A stretch of DNA of 64,000 nt from JBFWNG01 sp050251195 (lineage in GTDB: Bacteria; Bdellovibrionota_B; Oligoflexia; Oligoflexales; Oligoflexaceae): NCBI GenBank assembly GCA_050251195.1, contig JBFWNG010000015.1, positions 1-64,000 on the forward strand, in the 5' to 3' direction. Position numbers and translations under genes: made by a program. Numbering within the stretch: the first letter of the stretch is position 1; every line of letters begins with the position of its first letter. Positions 41,667 to 50,786 of this stretch are shown piece by piece. The notes below the pieces were generated by a model. The model saw only the letters and a program-made list of their open reading frames with translations, did not search any database and was not told the origin of the DNA.

Positions 41667-43559
41667 ATGAAAACAGTCATTCAAGGTTTGATATTGCTTT
41701 TGGTGACGTCTTGTCACTCGTCTTCGGGCAAAGACGCGGGGAACGGAGACGTGAAGGTCTATCAGGATCCAAAGTTTAGGGTCACCGCCGAACTCGAAAA
41801 GTTTGTGAACTGCAGTGAAATAACAAGGTACATAGAGGAGCGAACAAACGTCCCCAACGCATATCCACCCATGGCACAAGGAGAAGAAATGAGTGATTCT
41901 TCCGAGGGTGCGAAAACGACCTACACCAACGTGCAGGAGGTGTCGGTGGACGAGGGCGATCGAGTGAAGATTGACGAAAACTTCATCTATGCCGTGTCGC
42001 CGGGTTTCATCAACATTATCAAAAGAGACACGCTTGAAGTTGCTGGTTCGGTGGAGCTTTTGGACGGGGCTTATGAATATCCCGTATTATATTCCTCAAA
42101 TGATCGGCTTGCAGTCATCGAACAATCAGACAAGGGGACGAATCTTCGGATATTTCATATTGATGCCGCTGCCAAATCCGATTTGATTTTGGAAAAAACG
42201 TATAAAGGCCAATATCGAGAATCTCGTTTTAGCGCGGGCAACATCCTCATCGCGGTAAACGACTATATCGTCGACTATCCCAACGATCAGCCGGAGATTA
42301 ATCTAGGCGCCGACATCGAGTGCTCGGACGTCGTCAGGCCCTTCATTGACGACATGAGTTGGGGTATGACAAAAGTATTTTCGATCAACCTAACGTCTCC
42401 CGAAGAAGAGTTTAAGACTGCGTTCCTCGGCGGCACAGAGTACTTGTACATGTCAGAGGATTCGATCTACCTAACCCGTTCGGGGTCTCCATGGAGCTCT
42501 GACGGCAACTACGAAATCTCCACAGTCGTCGCACGGGTTGCCTTCGACAAAACCTCCGGCAACATAGCCCCCGTGTCGGCGGGGATTGTGCCCGGATACG
42601 TCGTTGGTCAATGGGCCTTCAAAGAGTTCGCAGATCAAGGCGTCGTCGCCGTTGCCACCACGACCTACGCGCCTGTAGGCGACCCTGATACGCCCGTGCA
42701 GAACAAAAGCGCTGTTATGCAGGGAACGGGTGAAAGAAACCACCTGTGGATATTGGAAGAAAAGGACGAAACTCTTTCCGAAGTGGCGAGGATTGCTGAT
42801 TTCGCTCCCAACGAGGACATTCGAGCTGTTCGCTACGTCGGATCTATGGCCTATGTCGTAACATTCGAAAAAACCGACCCTCTGTTTGCATTCGACCTTA
42901 GCAATGCCCGCGAACCGAAGCTCGTGAGCGAACTAAAAATTCCTGGCTTTTCAATGTATTTGCATCCTTTGTCCGAAACTGAACTTTTAGGAGTCGGTTA
43001 CGATGGTGACGATCAAGGAGACTTCTCTTGGTTCCAAGGCGTGCAAGTATCTTTGTTCGACGTTGCCAATCCGTCGAGCATTTCCCGAAGCGATGTTGCG
43101 ATACTTGGCAAGCGCGGCAGTTTCACCGATGTTACGGGTGATCATAAGGCATTTCTCTTCGACAAAGAATCCGGCCTAGTTGGCTTGCCTGTCACCGTCT
43201 ACGAAGGACAAATGACTGGAGGCTCGGAGCAAGCCACAGATCTGACATTCTCTGGAGCAATTTTCTACAAACCTGAAAATGGCTTATTAAACGAAGTTGG
43301 ACGAGTAACTCACAGTGACCTTATACCTTCTGCGTGTAAGAACATTGAGAATTATCACTGGTGGGGGCAGGCGCGTAGATCCCTCGACGTTAATCGACTC
43401 TTCAGAGTGGACAATCGAATACTGACGTTTTCTCGCTTTGGTCTCAAAGCGTTTGATATGGCCATGAATGCCGAGACGACGGTCAAGTTTTCTGGCGCGA
43501 AAGAAGACTGCGGCACCTACGGATGGTCGACCTATACTTATCCAGTATTGGCGGAATAG
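41667..43559 (+). CDS. Secreted beta-propeller protein (PF09826-type)
   Basis: A 630-residue exported lipoprotein (lipobox VTSC). The family is recognised from TNVQEVSVDEGDRVKIDENFIY (residues about 88-109; the vDEgDivKtdg motif), followed by repeated strands such as YLYMSEDSIYLT, AVRYVGSMAYVVTFEKTDPLFAFDLSN and MYLHPLSETELLGVGYDG. Members are secreted eight-bladed-type propellers of unknown function, common in Bacilli and Archaea. It converges with the gene at 43578, 18 bases apart, with no terminator seen. Ligand or protein binding at the cell surface is the usual guess. Confidence 0.88.
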   Translation: MKTVIQGLILLLVTSCHSSSGKDAGNGDVKVYQDPKFRVTAELEKFVNCSEITRYIEERTNVPNAYPPMAQGEEMSDSSEGAKTTYTNVQEVSVDEGDRVKIDENFIYAVSPGFINIIKRDTLEVAGSVELLDGAYEYPVLYSSNDRLAVIEQSDKGTNLRIFHIDAAAKSDLILEKTYKGQYRESRFSAGNILIAVNDYIVDYPNDQPEINLGADIECSDVVRPFIDDMSWGMTKVFSINLTSPEEEFKTAFLGGTEYLYMSEDSIYLTRSGSPWSSDGNYEISTVVARVAFDKTSGNIAPVSAGIVPGYVVGQWAFKEFADQGVVAVATTTYAPVGDPDTPVQNKSAVMQGTGERNHLWILEEKDETLSEVARIADFAPNEDIRAVRYVGSMAYVVTFEKTDPLFAFDLSNAREPKLVSELKIPGFSMYLHPLSETELLGVGYDGDDQGDFSWFQGVQVSLFDVANPSSISRSDVAILGKRGSFTDVTGDHKAFLFDKESGLVGLPVTVYEGQMTGGSEQATDLTFSGAIFYKPENGLLNEVGRVTHSDLIPSACKNIENYHWWGQARRSLDVNRLFRVDNRILTFSRFGLKAFDMAMNAETTVKFSGAKEDCGTYGWSTYTYPVLAE

Positions 43560-43577
43560 ACTAGGACCTTTCGGACC

Positions 43578-44525
43578 TCAAGGAGCCGAGCATTTGAGCG
43601 TCGGCCCTTTAGGAATCGGGGGATTTTTATAGTCGATCACGAGCGGCAACGTCACGCGATTGCCTTCGTGTTTGAACTGTATCCACATCTTATAAACAGC
43701 GTCGTCAAACGTCATTTTGTGGTTGTGGAAAGGAAAGACAAGAACATTATCGCCGTCTTCGGGCAAAAATGCGTGAAAATGATGGAATTTTTTCATGTTG
43801 CCTTCTCCCTCGTAGCTCACCAGTATTGCGTGGCCGCCGATTTCGAGGATTGGCTCAAAGTTTGTGGCCTTTATATAACTCCCGTTCTCGAGTTTGTAGA
43901 CTTCGGCAAAGAATCGGGGGAACCATGAGGTACAAATAAACATTTGGTCGTAGCTGAAATTGATTCGGTAGTAGTCCCCAACATCGCCTTGGGTGCCGTC
44001 GGTCTTGTAATAGAGGATCGTATTCTTTTGCGGGTAGCTGATGTCTGCTTTTGGAGCTGGCAGCGGAATCTCCGCCTCGTCATTGACTTTAAATATTACA
44101 GTTTCGGGCATCTCGGCCCCTTGGGGAAAAATTTCGGTGAAGAGCAAATGTTCGCCCGGGATTGAGATTGCATGGGCGGTGTCTTGGTTGTCAGGATCGT
44201 CGTTTTCCGTATTGACCATGAGGTTAAATTCCCCCGAGTCTTCGGTCAAGTACGGGTGGATGTGAGAGAAGTGGCTGAGGTCTCTTGACACCAAAATCAT
44301 GTGCATGCTTTTGCCGTGAAGTTTTTCAAACTTCGTCATTGGCGTGTGCGTCGTGTGATCAATGTAACTCATGGTGAGGAGAGCGGGAGCGGAAGGAGTG
44401 ACTCTTCCGCCGACGCTTCCGTCTACCTTTAGCGTGCCTTTTATATGCCCGTGTTGGGCAAGAGCTATCGTTGAACACCAGGCGACTGATGCGATTATGA
44501 TCCGTGAGAGACCCATGCTAACCAT
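43578..44525 (-). CDS. Secreted protein with His/Met-rich metal-resistance-like domain
   Basis: A 315-residue exported protein (signal peptide ending about ALAQ, residue 24). The motif KLHGKSMHMILVSRDLSHFSHIHP (residues about 67-90; here given in full only as positions) is a His/Met-rich pattern known from copper-resistance and YtkA-like periplasmic domains. A second His-rich stretch, KKFHHFHAFLPEDG with PFHNHKM, occurs at about 240-270. The rest is beta-rich. The gene follows the LVIVD-type protein on the same strand after 13 bases, so the two probably form an operon. A role in binding a metal ion is inferred. Confidence 0.82.
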   Translation of the reverse strand: MVSMGLSRIIIASVAWCSTIALAQHGHIKGTLKVDGSVGGRVTPSAPALLTMSYIDHTTHTPMTKFEKLHGKSMHMILVSRDLSHFSHIHPYLTEDSGEFNLMVNTENDDPDNQDTAHAISIPGEHLLFTEIFPQGAEMPETVIFKVNDEAEIPLPAPKADISYPQKNTILYYKTDGTQGDVGDYYRINFSYDQMFICTSWFPRFFAEVYKLENGSYIKATNFEPILEIGGHAILVSYEGEGNMKKFHHFHAFLPEDGDNVLVFPFHNHKMTFDDAVYKMWIQFKHEGNRVTLPLVIDYKNPPIPKGPTLKCSAP

Positions 44526-44538
44526 AAACCTGTCCTTT

Positions 44539-45564
44539 CTATTCCCGACCGAGATCGAATTGTACGACGTACAGGCCTGTTTCGATGCCGCTTATCAGCA
44601 CTTTTCCCGACTTGAAGAAAGGATAAGCGCCCCATGCGTTGGGGGCATTGGCAGGCTCCCAGTAGTTTGCCACTTCCGTAATATTTGTGGGATCAGATAT
44701 GTCGACGACGCGGAGTCCGTCGGCGTAGTGGGAAATATACGCATAGTTGCCTTTGATATGAGTATTGTGCGCCATGATTTTTTGTGGCCCGAGATATTCG
44801 CCTGTCATATGAATGTTGTTGAGATCCGAAATGTCCCACATCTTAACCGTTTTGCCAGTTGTTTCTTCGGTAGACATGAGATGTGACCCGTCCTCCGTAA
44901 GCCAGAGGTTGTGCACGTAGCCCGCATTTGGAATGCGGAACCGTTTTAAGAGGGTCGGTGCTGCGGGATCCTTCATGTCAAACAACGCGAAGGTTCCAGA
45001 ATAGCCTTCTGCAATATAGGCAATGTGGTCTCTTACATAAATGTCGTGACATTCAACACCAAATTTTGAAATCTCAACTGGATGTATGGGATCAGCTAGG
45101 GAGAGAACAATAACAGGCTTTATCATATTACCTTCGAGGTAAATGAGTCCCGCCTCTTCGTCGACCCAGATGTTGTGCGAGGTACGGATTTCGGTATACG
45201 TGTTAACCAGCTTGACCGAATTGGGCAGATCAGAGAGATCAAGAACTTGTAAACCGCCACCGCTTTCATTAACGACATAGGCATAGTTTTTATATGTTTT
45301 TATGTCCTTCCAGATAGAGTTTGCGCTTTCGATGAAAGCCACTTCCCGAATGTTGGGTGCGTCCGTGATATCGACCACACTTGTGCCGTTCACGACTCCA
45401 AGAAGCGCATATTCCCTTCCGTTAGGGTCCGTGTACCCCCAAACATCGTTATACCCAGCGTACTTATTCATCTGACTAAGCAGTGCCAGCTTCTCGCTTG
45501 CCATGGATTTTGCGGTCCAGGTAAACGACGTTACCGTCATTAAGGCCAGCGCCAAAATTCTCAT
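44539..45564 (-). CDS. Choice-of-anchor B / LVIVD-repeat secreted protein
   Basis: A 341-residue exported protein (signal about 1-22; strong AAGGAGG before ATG 45564). It consists of LVIVD-type propeller repeats: GTSVVDITDAPNIREVAFI, LQVLDLSDLPNSVKLV, VIVLSLADPIHPVEISKFG, FALFDMKDPAAPTLLKRFR and LRVVDISDPTNITEVANYW. The opening KYAGYNDVWGYTDPNGREYALLG matches choice-of-anchor B family proteins (positions about 34-56). Such proteins are exported and held at the cell surface by varying anchors; none is visible here. It may work with the next gene, which begins 14 bases downstream. Confidence 0.9.
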   Translation of the reverse strand: MRILALALMTVTSFTWTAKSMASEKLALLSQMNKYAGYNDVWGYTDPNGREYALLGVVNGTSVVDITDAPNIREVAFIESANSIWKDIKTYKNYAYVVNESGGGLQVLDLSDLPNSVKLVNTYTEIRTSHNIWVDEEAGLIYLEGNMIKPVIVLSLADPIHPVEISKFGVECHDIYVRDHIAYIAEGYSGTFALFDMKDPAAPTLLKRFRIPNAGYVHNLWLTEDGSHLMSTEETTGKTVKMWDISDLNNIHMTGEYLGPQKIMAHNTHIKGNYAYISHYADGLRVVDISDPTNITEVANYWEPANAPNAWGAYPFFKSGKVLISGIETGLYVVQFDLGRE

Positions 45565-45812
45565 TAACCACCTCCTTGTAGTTGTTGAAAAATATCGGAA
45601 AGAGAAATGTACTATATTTTCTATGATACCAAACTTTGACTACTTGGCCAATTTGGCCGGGTTTATTATTTTTTAATAATGAAATCGAGGAATTGGTAGC
45701 GTGAGAAAAACACGAGGATGTAATTTTTGGTCGTTTCTCAAAGACTTATCTCATCTCTTAAGCGGGGCCTACCCACAAAAGAGGAAGTGCCGCTTGAGCA
45801 ACCCGCCAGCTC

Positions 45813-46763
45813 TTATGCGGCTTTCTGAGCCCTAATCGACAGATCTATAGCGTCACGGATGATCCGATCAAAGTCAAAGCTCTTTGCTGTGCGCTTCACA
45901 TTCGGCAAGCTTTCCTTCAGGTTGTTTTTGCCGTTGCGCGTGAGCAGTACAATGGGAAGACTCGATAACGATCCGGTTACGCCTTGAAGGATCACGTTCT
46001 CGTCAACGCCGGAAAGCGGTCCCAAGTCGAAATCAATGATCACGGCCGTGTATTTTCTCTGATCTCGGAATTCGTTAAAGTGCTCGACGCTCGCGAATAG
46101 ATCAAGATGCGCCTTCTGCTTGCGCGCGGCCTCCCAGAGGCGGTGTCCATAGTTATGGTGATGGTCGATCAAAGCAAACTTGTAAAGAAATTGTGAGCGA
46201 GAAGGTAAGGCCATACTGTTCCTCCTTATGACCTGCATGCGGTCATGATGATGGAGATTTATTACTTCGATGAGCGAGATGGTCTTTTCTAAAAACAGCT
46301 TGGGCGGCATATCGCCTGTCACTATATCTAGAACATGAAGCGGTGTGCGCGGCGCTTCAAGTGGTATACCTGTAGGGTTGAGTATGACCAATCCGATTCT
46401 GCACAACTTCGCTAGAAGTTTGGGATGAGCTTGGCGGACAAGGACATTCCATGCGGGGCCGTCGATGATGCCAAGAAGAAAGTCCCAAATCTTGACTTCT
46501 TCTAACTGCGCAACAGACCAAAAAGAACATACACCAATCGAATATTTATGGAGCAGTTCTCCCAGGTAAACGTTGTGGTTTGCAAGAGAGCCGAGATGAA
46601 ACACCGATGCCTTGATGGTTACTTCACGAAGGATTTTTGTGCCGAAATGGGGCGTGGATTCTTCAAATCTTTTCGGATAGAGGTTCTTTTTGTTGTCCCC
46701 GGACGGGTCGAGCGTGTTTGACGACCGTAGTGACATTCCATTTTCTTTGTTACCGCTAAACAA
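45813..46763 (-). CDS. Protein with C-terminal receiver-like domain
   Basis: A 316-residue cytoplasmic protein. The start is put at TTG 46763 because a GGAGG sits five bases upstream; the longer frame to 46775 runs through that site. The C-terminal 120 residues look like a response-regulator receiver: FKFALIDHHHNYG-like opening (residues about 195), the aspartate in AVIIDFDLGPLSG as likely phosphoacceptor, and PIVLLTRNGKNN with a following lysine. The N-terminal 190 residues have no recognised domain (ICRIGLVILNPTG-like hydrophobic strands, LIEVINLHHHDRM). No histidine kinase is adjacent. A regulatory role is likely; the output is unknown. Confidence 0.7.
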   Translation of the reverse strand: MFSGNKENGMSLRSSNTLDPSGDNKKNLYPKRFEESTPHFGTKILREVTIKASVFHLGSLANHNVYLGELLHKYSIGVCSFWSVAQLEEVKIWDFLLGIIDGPAWNVLVRQAHPKLLAKLCRIGLVILNPTGIPLEAPRTPLHVLDIVTGDMPPKLFLEKTISLIEVINLHHHDRMQVIRRNSMALPSRSQFLYKFALIDHHHNYGHRLWEAARKQKAHLDLFASVEHFNEFRDQRKYTAVIIDFDLGPLSGVDENVILQGVTGSLSSLPIVLLTRNGKNNLKESLPNVKRTAKSFDFDRIIRDAIDLSIRAQKAA

Positions 46764-46838
46764 CGCTTCCTCCAAGCGGAGATCCTATTCTCCCTATTCT
46801 TGTAAAGCGCGAGGCATTAAAATTCTATGAGACTTCGC

Positions 46839-47513
46839 CTATTTATCACCGAAGGATAATCTTTTCTCAAGTATGTTAGCGACGGTGGATAACGTTATAA
46901 CGATGAGAAGATAACCAAGAGCTGCCCATGCGTAAACTTCCCACGGACGAAGATATTTCGCGCCGAGCCGCTGTGTAATGTAGAGCGTTTCGGATAACGC
47001 GATGACGGACACGAGCGAAGTATCTTTGGCAAGTGACGCGAGCTCGTTCACGACAGGCGGAATGAGGCGTTTGAATGCTTGAGGCAAAATGATGAGAAAC
47101 AGAGTGGACGCGTAGCGAAAGCCCATGGCCTTCGCCGCCTCCCATTGGCCTTTGGGAATTGACGAGATTGCGGCTCTGAAAATTTCGGCTAAGTAAGCTG
47201 CGCAGTTTAAGGAAAGCGCAAGTACCCCCGCAGTAAACGCTTCGAGTCTTATATCGAGCAAGCCCGGCAATGCGAAATAAGCGAAAAGAATTTGTAGCAG
47301 CAGAGGCGTGCCGCGAAAGAGCGCGACATATGCTCTAGCCAAGTTCGCTAGTACGGGATGGTTGGTGAGACGGACAAGTGAAATAAATAGTCCGAGCGCA
47401 ATACCAAAAAGACCGCTCAACAGGGTTAACTCTAAAGTAAGAGTCAACCCTTCCGTCAGTCGAGGTATGATTGTTTCTAACGAGAATTGCCAGAAACTCG
47501 GATTATCCGGCAT
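46839..47513 (-). CDS. Amino-acid ABC transporter permease (HisM/GlnP family)
   Basis: A 224-residue inner-membrane permease of the polar amino-acid uptake family. It has about five helices and the hallmark EAAKAMGFRYASTLFLIILPQAFKRLIPP loop (residues about 125-153), which docks onto the ATPase. It also has LTLELTLLSGLFGIALGL near the start and ALSETLYITQ later. The gene lies 72 bases after the binding protein, with a palindromic element in between that may stop part of the transcripts. No ATP-binding subunit is present in the window, so that partner must be encoded elsewhere. Confidence 0.93.
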   Translation of the reverse strand: MPDNPSFWQFSLETIIPRLTEGLTLTLELTLLSGLFGIALGLFISLVRLTNHPVLANLARAYVALFRGTPLLLQILFAYFALPGLLDIRLEAFTAGVLALSLNCAAYLAEIFRAAISSIPKGQWEAAKAMGFRYASTLFLIILPQAFKRLIPPVVNELASLAKDTSLVSVIALSETLYITQRLGAKYLRPWEVYAWAALGYLLIVITLSTVANILEKRLSFGDK

Positions 47514-47530
47514 GGCTAATCCAGATTGAG

Positions 47531-47557
47531 ATGCCCGATGCGCTTCGCGCTGGGCAT
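47531..47557. repeat. REP-like 27-bp palindrome, copy 1
   Basis: A 27-base near-palindrome with arms ATGCCC and GGGCAT and a central GCG-CTT-CGC loop. It matches copy 2 at 48438-48464 in 25 of 27 positions, and both are followed by GACG. A second small hairpin (CGGATG-tttg-CATCCG, 47560-47575) lies beside it. It sits between the binding-protein and permease genes, where such elements often tune the ratio of the two transcripts. Confidence 0.75.
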
Positions 47558-47585
47558 GACGGATGTTTGCATCCGATCAACAAAA

Positions 47586-48371
47586 TCACGACCCAAGATT
47601 ACCACCAAACCACTTTTGCGAAAGCTTTGTCAGCGATCCGTCTTTTTTCATCTTGCCGATGATCTGGTCTAATTTTTGGGTAAGAGCTTTGTCATCCTTG
47701 CGAATGGCAATGCCTATTGGCTCAGGGTCCATAGCGCGCCCGGTAATGACGAAGCTGTTGGGATCCTTCGCGGCGTAATAACGACCTACTGGTTCGTCGA
47801 TGACGATGGTTTCTGCTTGGCCGGCAGTCACGGCGGCAAATACGTCAGTCGCGAGGCGGAAAGCCTTGATGTCTTTAATGGCGATGCCGGCTTTCTTTTG
47901 TTTTTCGACGAATTCAAAGGATGTGGTATCCGCTTGCACAGCAACGGTTTTTCCTGCGAGGTCCTTTACCGTAGCAACGGAGATTCCTTTTTTGCTCACA
48001 AACAGCTGTGACATTTTCGCGTATTCCACGAAGTCGACTTGCTGCTTTCTTTCTGGCGTGATGTTCATCGAGGAGATGATGACGTCATAACGTTTCGAGT
48101 TAAGGCCTGCCAAAATTCCGTCCCAGCCCATGACTATGAATTCCGCGTTTACGCCCAACTCTTTGGCGATTGACTTAGCAAATTCGACGTCGAAACCGTC
48201 AGGTTTGCCTTTGTCGTCTTCGAATTCCATCGGGGGATACGTCGCGTCAATCGCAACGAGTAATTTACCTTCCTTCTTTATTCTTTCTACGGCATCGGTC
48301 TTTGCTTGAGCCGACCCAACAAGGGTCAAGAACAATACGCAGACTCCAAACAATTTCCCAACGAACCTCAT
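47586..48371 (-). CDS. Amino-acid ABC transporter substrate-binding protein
   Basis: A 261-residue periplasmic binding protein of the SBP_bac_3 family. I chose MRFVGK at 48371, after GGGAG, rather than the frame to 48464, because it opens the signal peptide (cleaved near SAQA). Family motifs: KLLVAIDATYPPMEFED (about residues 37-53), DGFDVEFAKSIAKELG, VDFVEYAKMSQLFVSKKG and DLAGKTVAVQADTTS. It binds a polar amino acid and passes it to the permease encoded next. The upstream gap contains copy 2 of the palindromic repeat. Confidence 0.94.
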   Translation of the reverse strand: MRFVGKLFGVCVLFLTLVGSAQAKTDAVERIKKEGKLLVAIDATYPPMEFEDDKGKPDGFDVEFAKSIAKELGVNAEFIVMGWDGILAGLNSKRYDVIISSMNITPERKQQVDFVEYAKMSQLFVSKKGISVATVKDLAGKTVAVQADTTSFEFVEKQKKAGIAIKDIKAFRLATDVFAAVTAGQAETIVIDEPVGRYYAAKDPNSFVITGRAMDPEPIGIAIRKDDKALTQKLDQIIGKMKKDGSLTKLSQKWFGGNLGS

Positions 48372-48437
48372 GGTTTTCTCCCTAAAGTTTTCCAAGTTAC
48401 TAGCAAAAGAGGGTTTTTTTGTCACTAAGAATAAGGG

Positions 48438-48464
48438 ATGCCCTATGCGCTTCGCACTGGGCAT
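48438..48464. repeat. REP-like 27-bp palindrome, copy 2
   Basis: Second copy of the element at 47531-47557, with two differences (T for G at position 7 and A for G at position 19). It lies between the GMC oxidoreductase stop and the binding-protein start on the minus strand. The substitutions fall in weakly paired positions, so the stem is kept. Confidence 0.75.
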
Positions 48465-48524
48465 GACGTCTCATCATCTAGAACCTAAGGTGCCTCGAGG
48501 ATCTCCCATTGAGATGCCCGAGCT

Positions 48525-50147
48525 CTATTGCATCCGGTTCGACAGCTCCGTACCGAGTCGGCTCGATAGCATGTCAGCGACCGCTCCAATGGTCAACGAA
48601 GGGTTTACTCCTAGTGCGCTCGGGATAATACTGCCGTCGATAACAAACAGGTTTTTGTTACCAAACACCTCGCCCCAGGGGCTGACGACTCCTGTGTCTT
48701 TGTTGGCTCCCATGGAACAACCGCCCAGCGGATGAACCGTGCCGACGGTCCCGCGAGTACGATACATATCGGCAAAGATTTCGCCGTCGAGGGCATTGAA
48801 AATGTTTCGGACATATTTGGTGGCGGTAGCCCAGCGCTTTTCTGTTTCAGGATGTGTTTCGGGCCATTCCACGAAGAGTCGGCCCATTTTAGTCATATCT
48901 CGATTGACACGGCCCTCACGGTTGTCGAGACAGAGGATGCCAACGGATAGGAGATTAGAACCGAACGACCCGGCAACTTTCATGTATTCACGTCCCCAAA
49001 AATAGGGGTTCCTTGCTTCCGTTGACGCGCGACCCGTTGCTTCGGGATTCTTGGGATAATCAAAGTCCGCGGGTTGTCCAAACGCAAATGGGAACGGAGG
49101 CGAGTCCATCGGGATGAGCAAGAACTTGTGATCGTTCCAGTAACTTGGACAGAAACTGGACATCGGTTTGCCCTTGTAATTGTCCGTTCGATATTGTTTG
49201 CCGATTGTTCCGGACAGTAGGTAATCGCCGTTTCCGGAGATGTTGGTTCCAAGCGTTTCGCTGAACGAACGAGTACCTTTAAAGTTTTCCTCAGAATCCA
49301 ACAGGGCTTTCATGCTGCCCGTAACGCCTCCCGACAAGATCAGAATGCGACACTCGATGGTCCGCGTCGTGTTCGAACGATTGTCCTGAACGGTTAGGAC
49401 ATAGCCGTCGCCGTTGGGAGCGATCGATTTGACTTGGCAATCCGACTCGATTTCGACGCCCGCGTTTTTGGCTTGTCGCAGGTAGTTCAAGGGCAAATGT
49501 TGTCTTCCGCCGTGGCGGTGTCCGGATGTCCACCAGCCGTCGTTTGCATCCTTATGAGTCGCAACTTTGAGCGGTTCCGCCGTAACGCCTGCCGCGAGGC
49601 ATCCTTGTGCAAAAATGTAGTCGCGCCGGGAGCATAGTTGCCAAGGTTCAGCGCCATCCCTGTCGGACCAAGCGAGGCGTGCAACTTTGAGATTTGTTTC
49701 GAGCCGCTTATAGTAAGGGTCCAAGGCTTGGCGAGAAAGGTGTGACGGCCACAGAGCTCGGCCCTTGTCGTCTTTTTGACCGAAGATACTGTTTGGGGCT
49801 CGCAAGCTAACGGCATAATACACGAGCGATCCGCCGCCCACGCCTCGGCCGTTTCCGATTACAAATTGCGGAAACTTGCGCATGTTGGTCAGGTCAGGGG
49901 GCGATACAGAAACGTCCATCAACCGCGACGTGTAAGCTACGTCTAGAGTTTGTCGAAAACCGTTACCTTGATCGTTACGGTATTTCCATAGGGTCTTTGG
50001 ATCAAGATCGTAAAAATCATGACCCTTCTCAAGCATAGTTATTTTGAGATTGAGGTTGTCGCGCGCTGCGGCTTCTGCAAGGTTGACGGCAGATACAGAG
50101 CCTCCGAAACCCGACCCAACGATGACGATATCTGAAAACTCATTCAT
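48525..50147 (-). CDS. GMC family oxidoreductase
   Basis: A 540-residue FAD enzyme of the glucose-methanol-choline group, closest in feel to cholesterol-oxidase- or gluconate-dehydrogenase-like branches. FAD binding is seen in IVIVGSGFGGSVSA (residues about 7-20) and MLEKGHDFYD; VGGGSLVYYAVSLR (about 104-117) is typical; the catalytic His is in HPLGGCSMGANKD (about 474-486), and the closing FVIDGSIIPSALGVNPSLTIGAVAD is the C-terminal FAD loop. It has no signal peptide, yet follows a Tat-signal partner gene in the operon, so it is probably exported in complex. It oxidises an alcohol; the substrate is not known. Confidence 0.92.
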   Translation of the reverse strand: MNEFSDIVIVGSGFGGSVSAVNLAEAAARDNLNLKITMLEKGHDFYDLDPKTLWKYRNDQGNGFRQTLDVAYTSRLMDVSVSPPDLTNMRKFPQFVIGNGRGVGGGSLVYYAVSLRAPNSIFGQKDDKGRALWPSHLSRQALDPYYKRLETNLKVARLAWSDRDGAEPWQLCSRRDYIFAQGCLAAGVTAEPLKVATHKDANDGWWTSGHRHGGRQHLPLNYLRQAKNAGVEIESDCQVKSIAPNGDGYVLTVQDNRSNTTRTIECRILILSGGVTGSMKALLDSEENFKGTRSFSETLGTNISGNGDYLLSGTIGKQYRTDNYKGKPMSSFCPSYWNDHKFLLIPMDSPPFPFAFGQPADFDYPKNPEATGRASTEARNPYFWGREYMKVAGSFGSNLLSVGILCLDNREGRVNRDMTKMGRLFVEWPETHPETEKRWATATKYVRNIFNALDGEIFADMYRTRGTVGTVHPLGGCSMGANKDTGVVSPWGEVFGNKNLFVIDGSIIPSALGVNPSLTIGAVADMLSSRLGTELSNRMQ

Positions 50148-50159
50148 GTCCTGTTTTCC

Positions 50160-50786
50160 TTACGGGATATCCCCGTCAATTGACTCGTTCCACACTTCGA
50201 CTCCGTTAAGCGATGGCACAACGTTGTCGGAGTAGTCCGCATACCCTCGGTTGTGCAATCCGTCGGCGAAGTTTTCATACCTGGGAAGACCAAGCATCTT
50301 CAGTCCGACGTCGTTCTTGATTGTGCCTACGATCGCAAAGAGACAAACTATACGAACAAGCTCGTATGCTGGTGCGACAGGGCTGTGACTGAGTCTTTCT
50401 TTGAGAACGTCAATGCGCTCTTCTTCATTTAATTCAAAGAACCGTTTAAAAATATGGCCTTTTACTTTCGTTCCCGCATCGAGATCGGCCGCAAGAAGTC
50501 CATGGATAAATATATTGAGATCGTTCATTCGGTCCGTAATGAACTTAGGCGGAGTTGATGTTAGGCCGTACTGTACTGCAAGCGACAAGAAATAGTTAGT
50601 ATCGAGCAGGTCGTAACTTTTGGTCGCCAGACTGCCTGGAAACATCGTTTCCATAAGAAACTTTATGTTGAGCTCGGCATGGCCTAGTTTTTCCTCAGCA
50701 GCCGCCAGCGTGCTTTTCGAAAGAGTGCCGAGCACAAGACCGGCCTGGGAAAGGTACCCAAGAAACTCTCTGCGTGTTTTACTCAT
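50160..50786 (-). CDS. Gluconate 2-dehydrogenase subunit 3-like Tat-signal protein
   Basis: A 208-residue exported protein. MSKTRREFLGYLSQAG at 50786 is a twin-arginine signal; a start at 50798 overlaps the upstream gene more. The mature part is helical (LLDTNYFLSLAVQYG, INPHGLLAADL-like stretch around FIHGLLAADLDAG, GLPRYENFADG) and its place directly upstream of a GMC oxidoreductase is that of the small subunits of gluconate and related FAD dehydrogenases. In these, the small subunit carries the folded FAD subunit through the Tat translocon. Translation starts inside the end of the preceding gene. Sequence similarity to the family is moderate. Confidence 0.78.
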   Translation of the reverse strand: MSKTRREFLGYLSQAGLVLGTLSKSTLAAAEEKLGHAELNIKFLMETMFPGSLATKSYDLLDTNYFLSLAVQYGLTSTPPKFITDRMNDLNIFIHGLLAADLDAGTKVKGHIFKRFFELNEEERIDVLKERLSHSPVAPAYELVRIVCLFAIVGTIKNDVGLKMLGLPRYENFADGLHNRGYADYSDNVVPSLNGVEVWNESIDGDIP

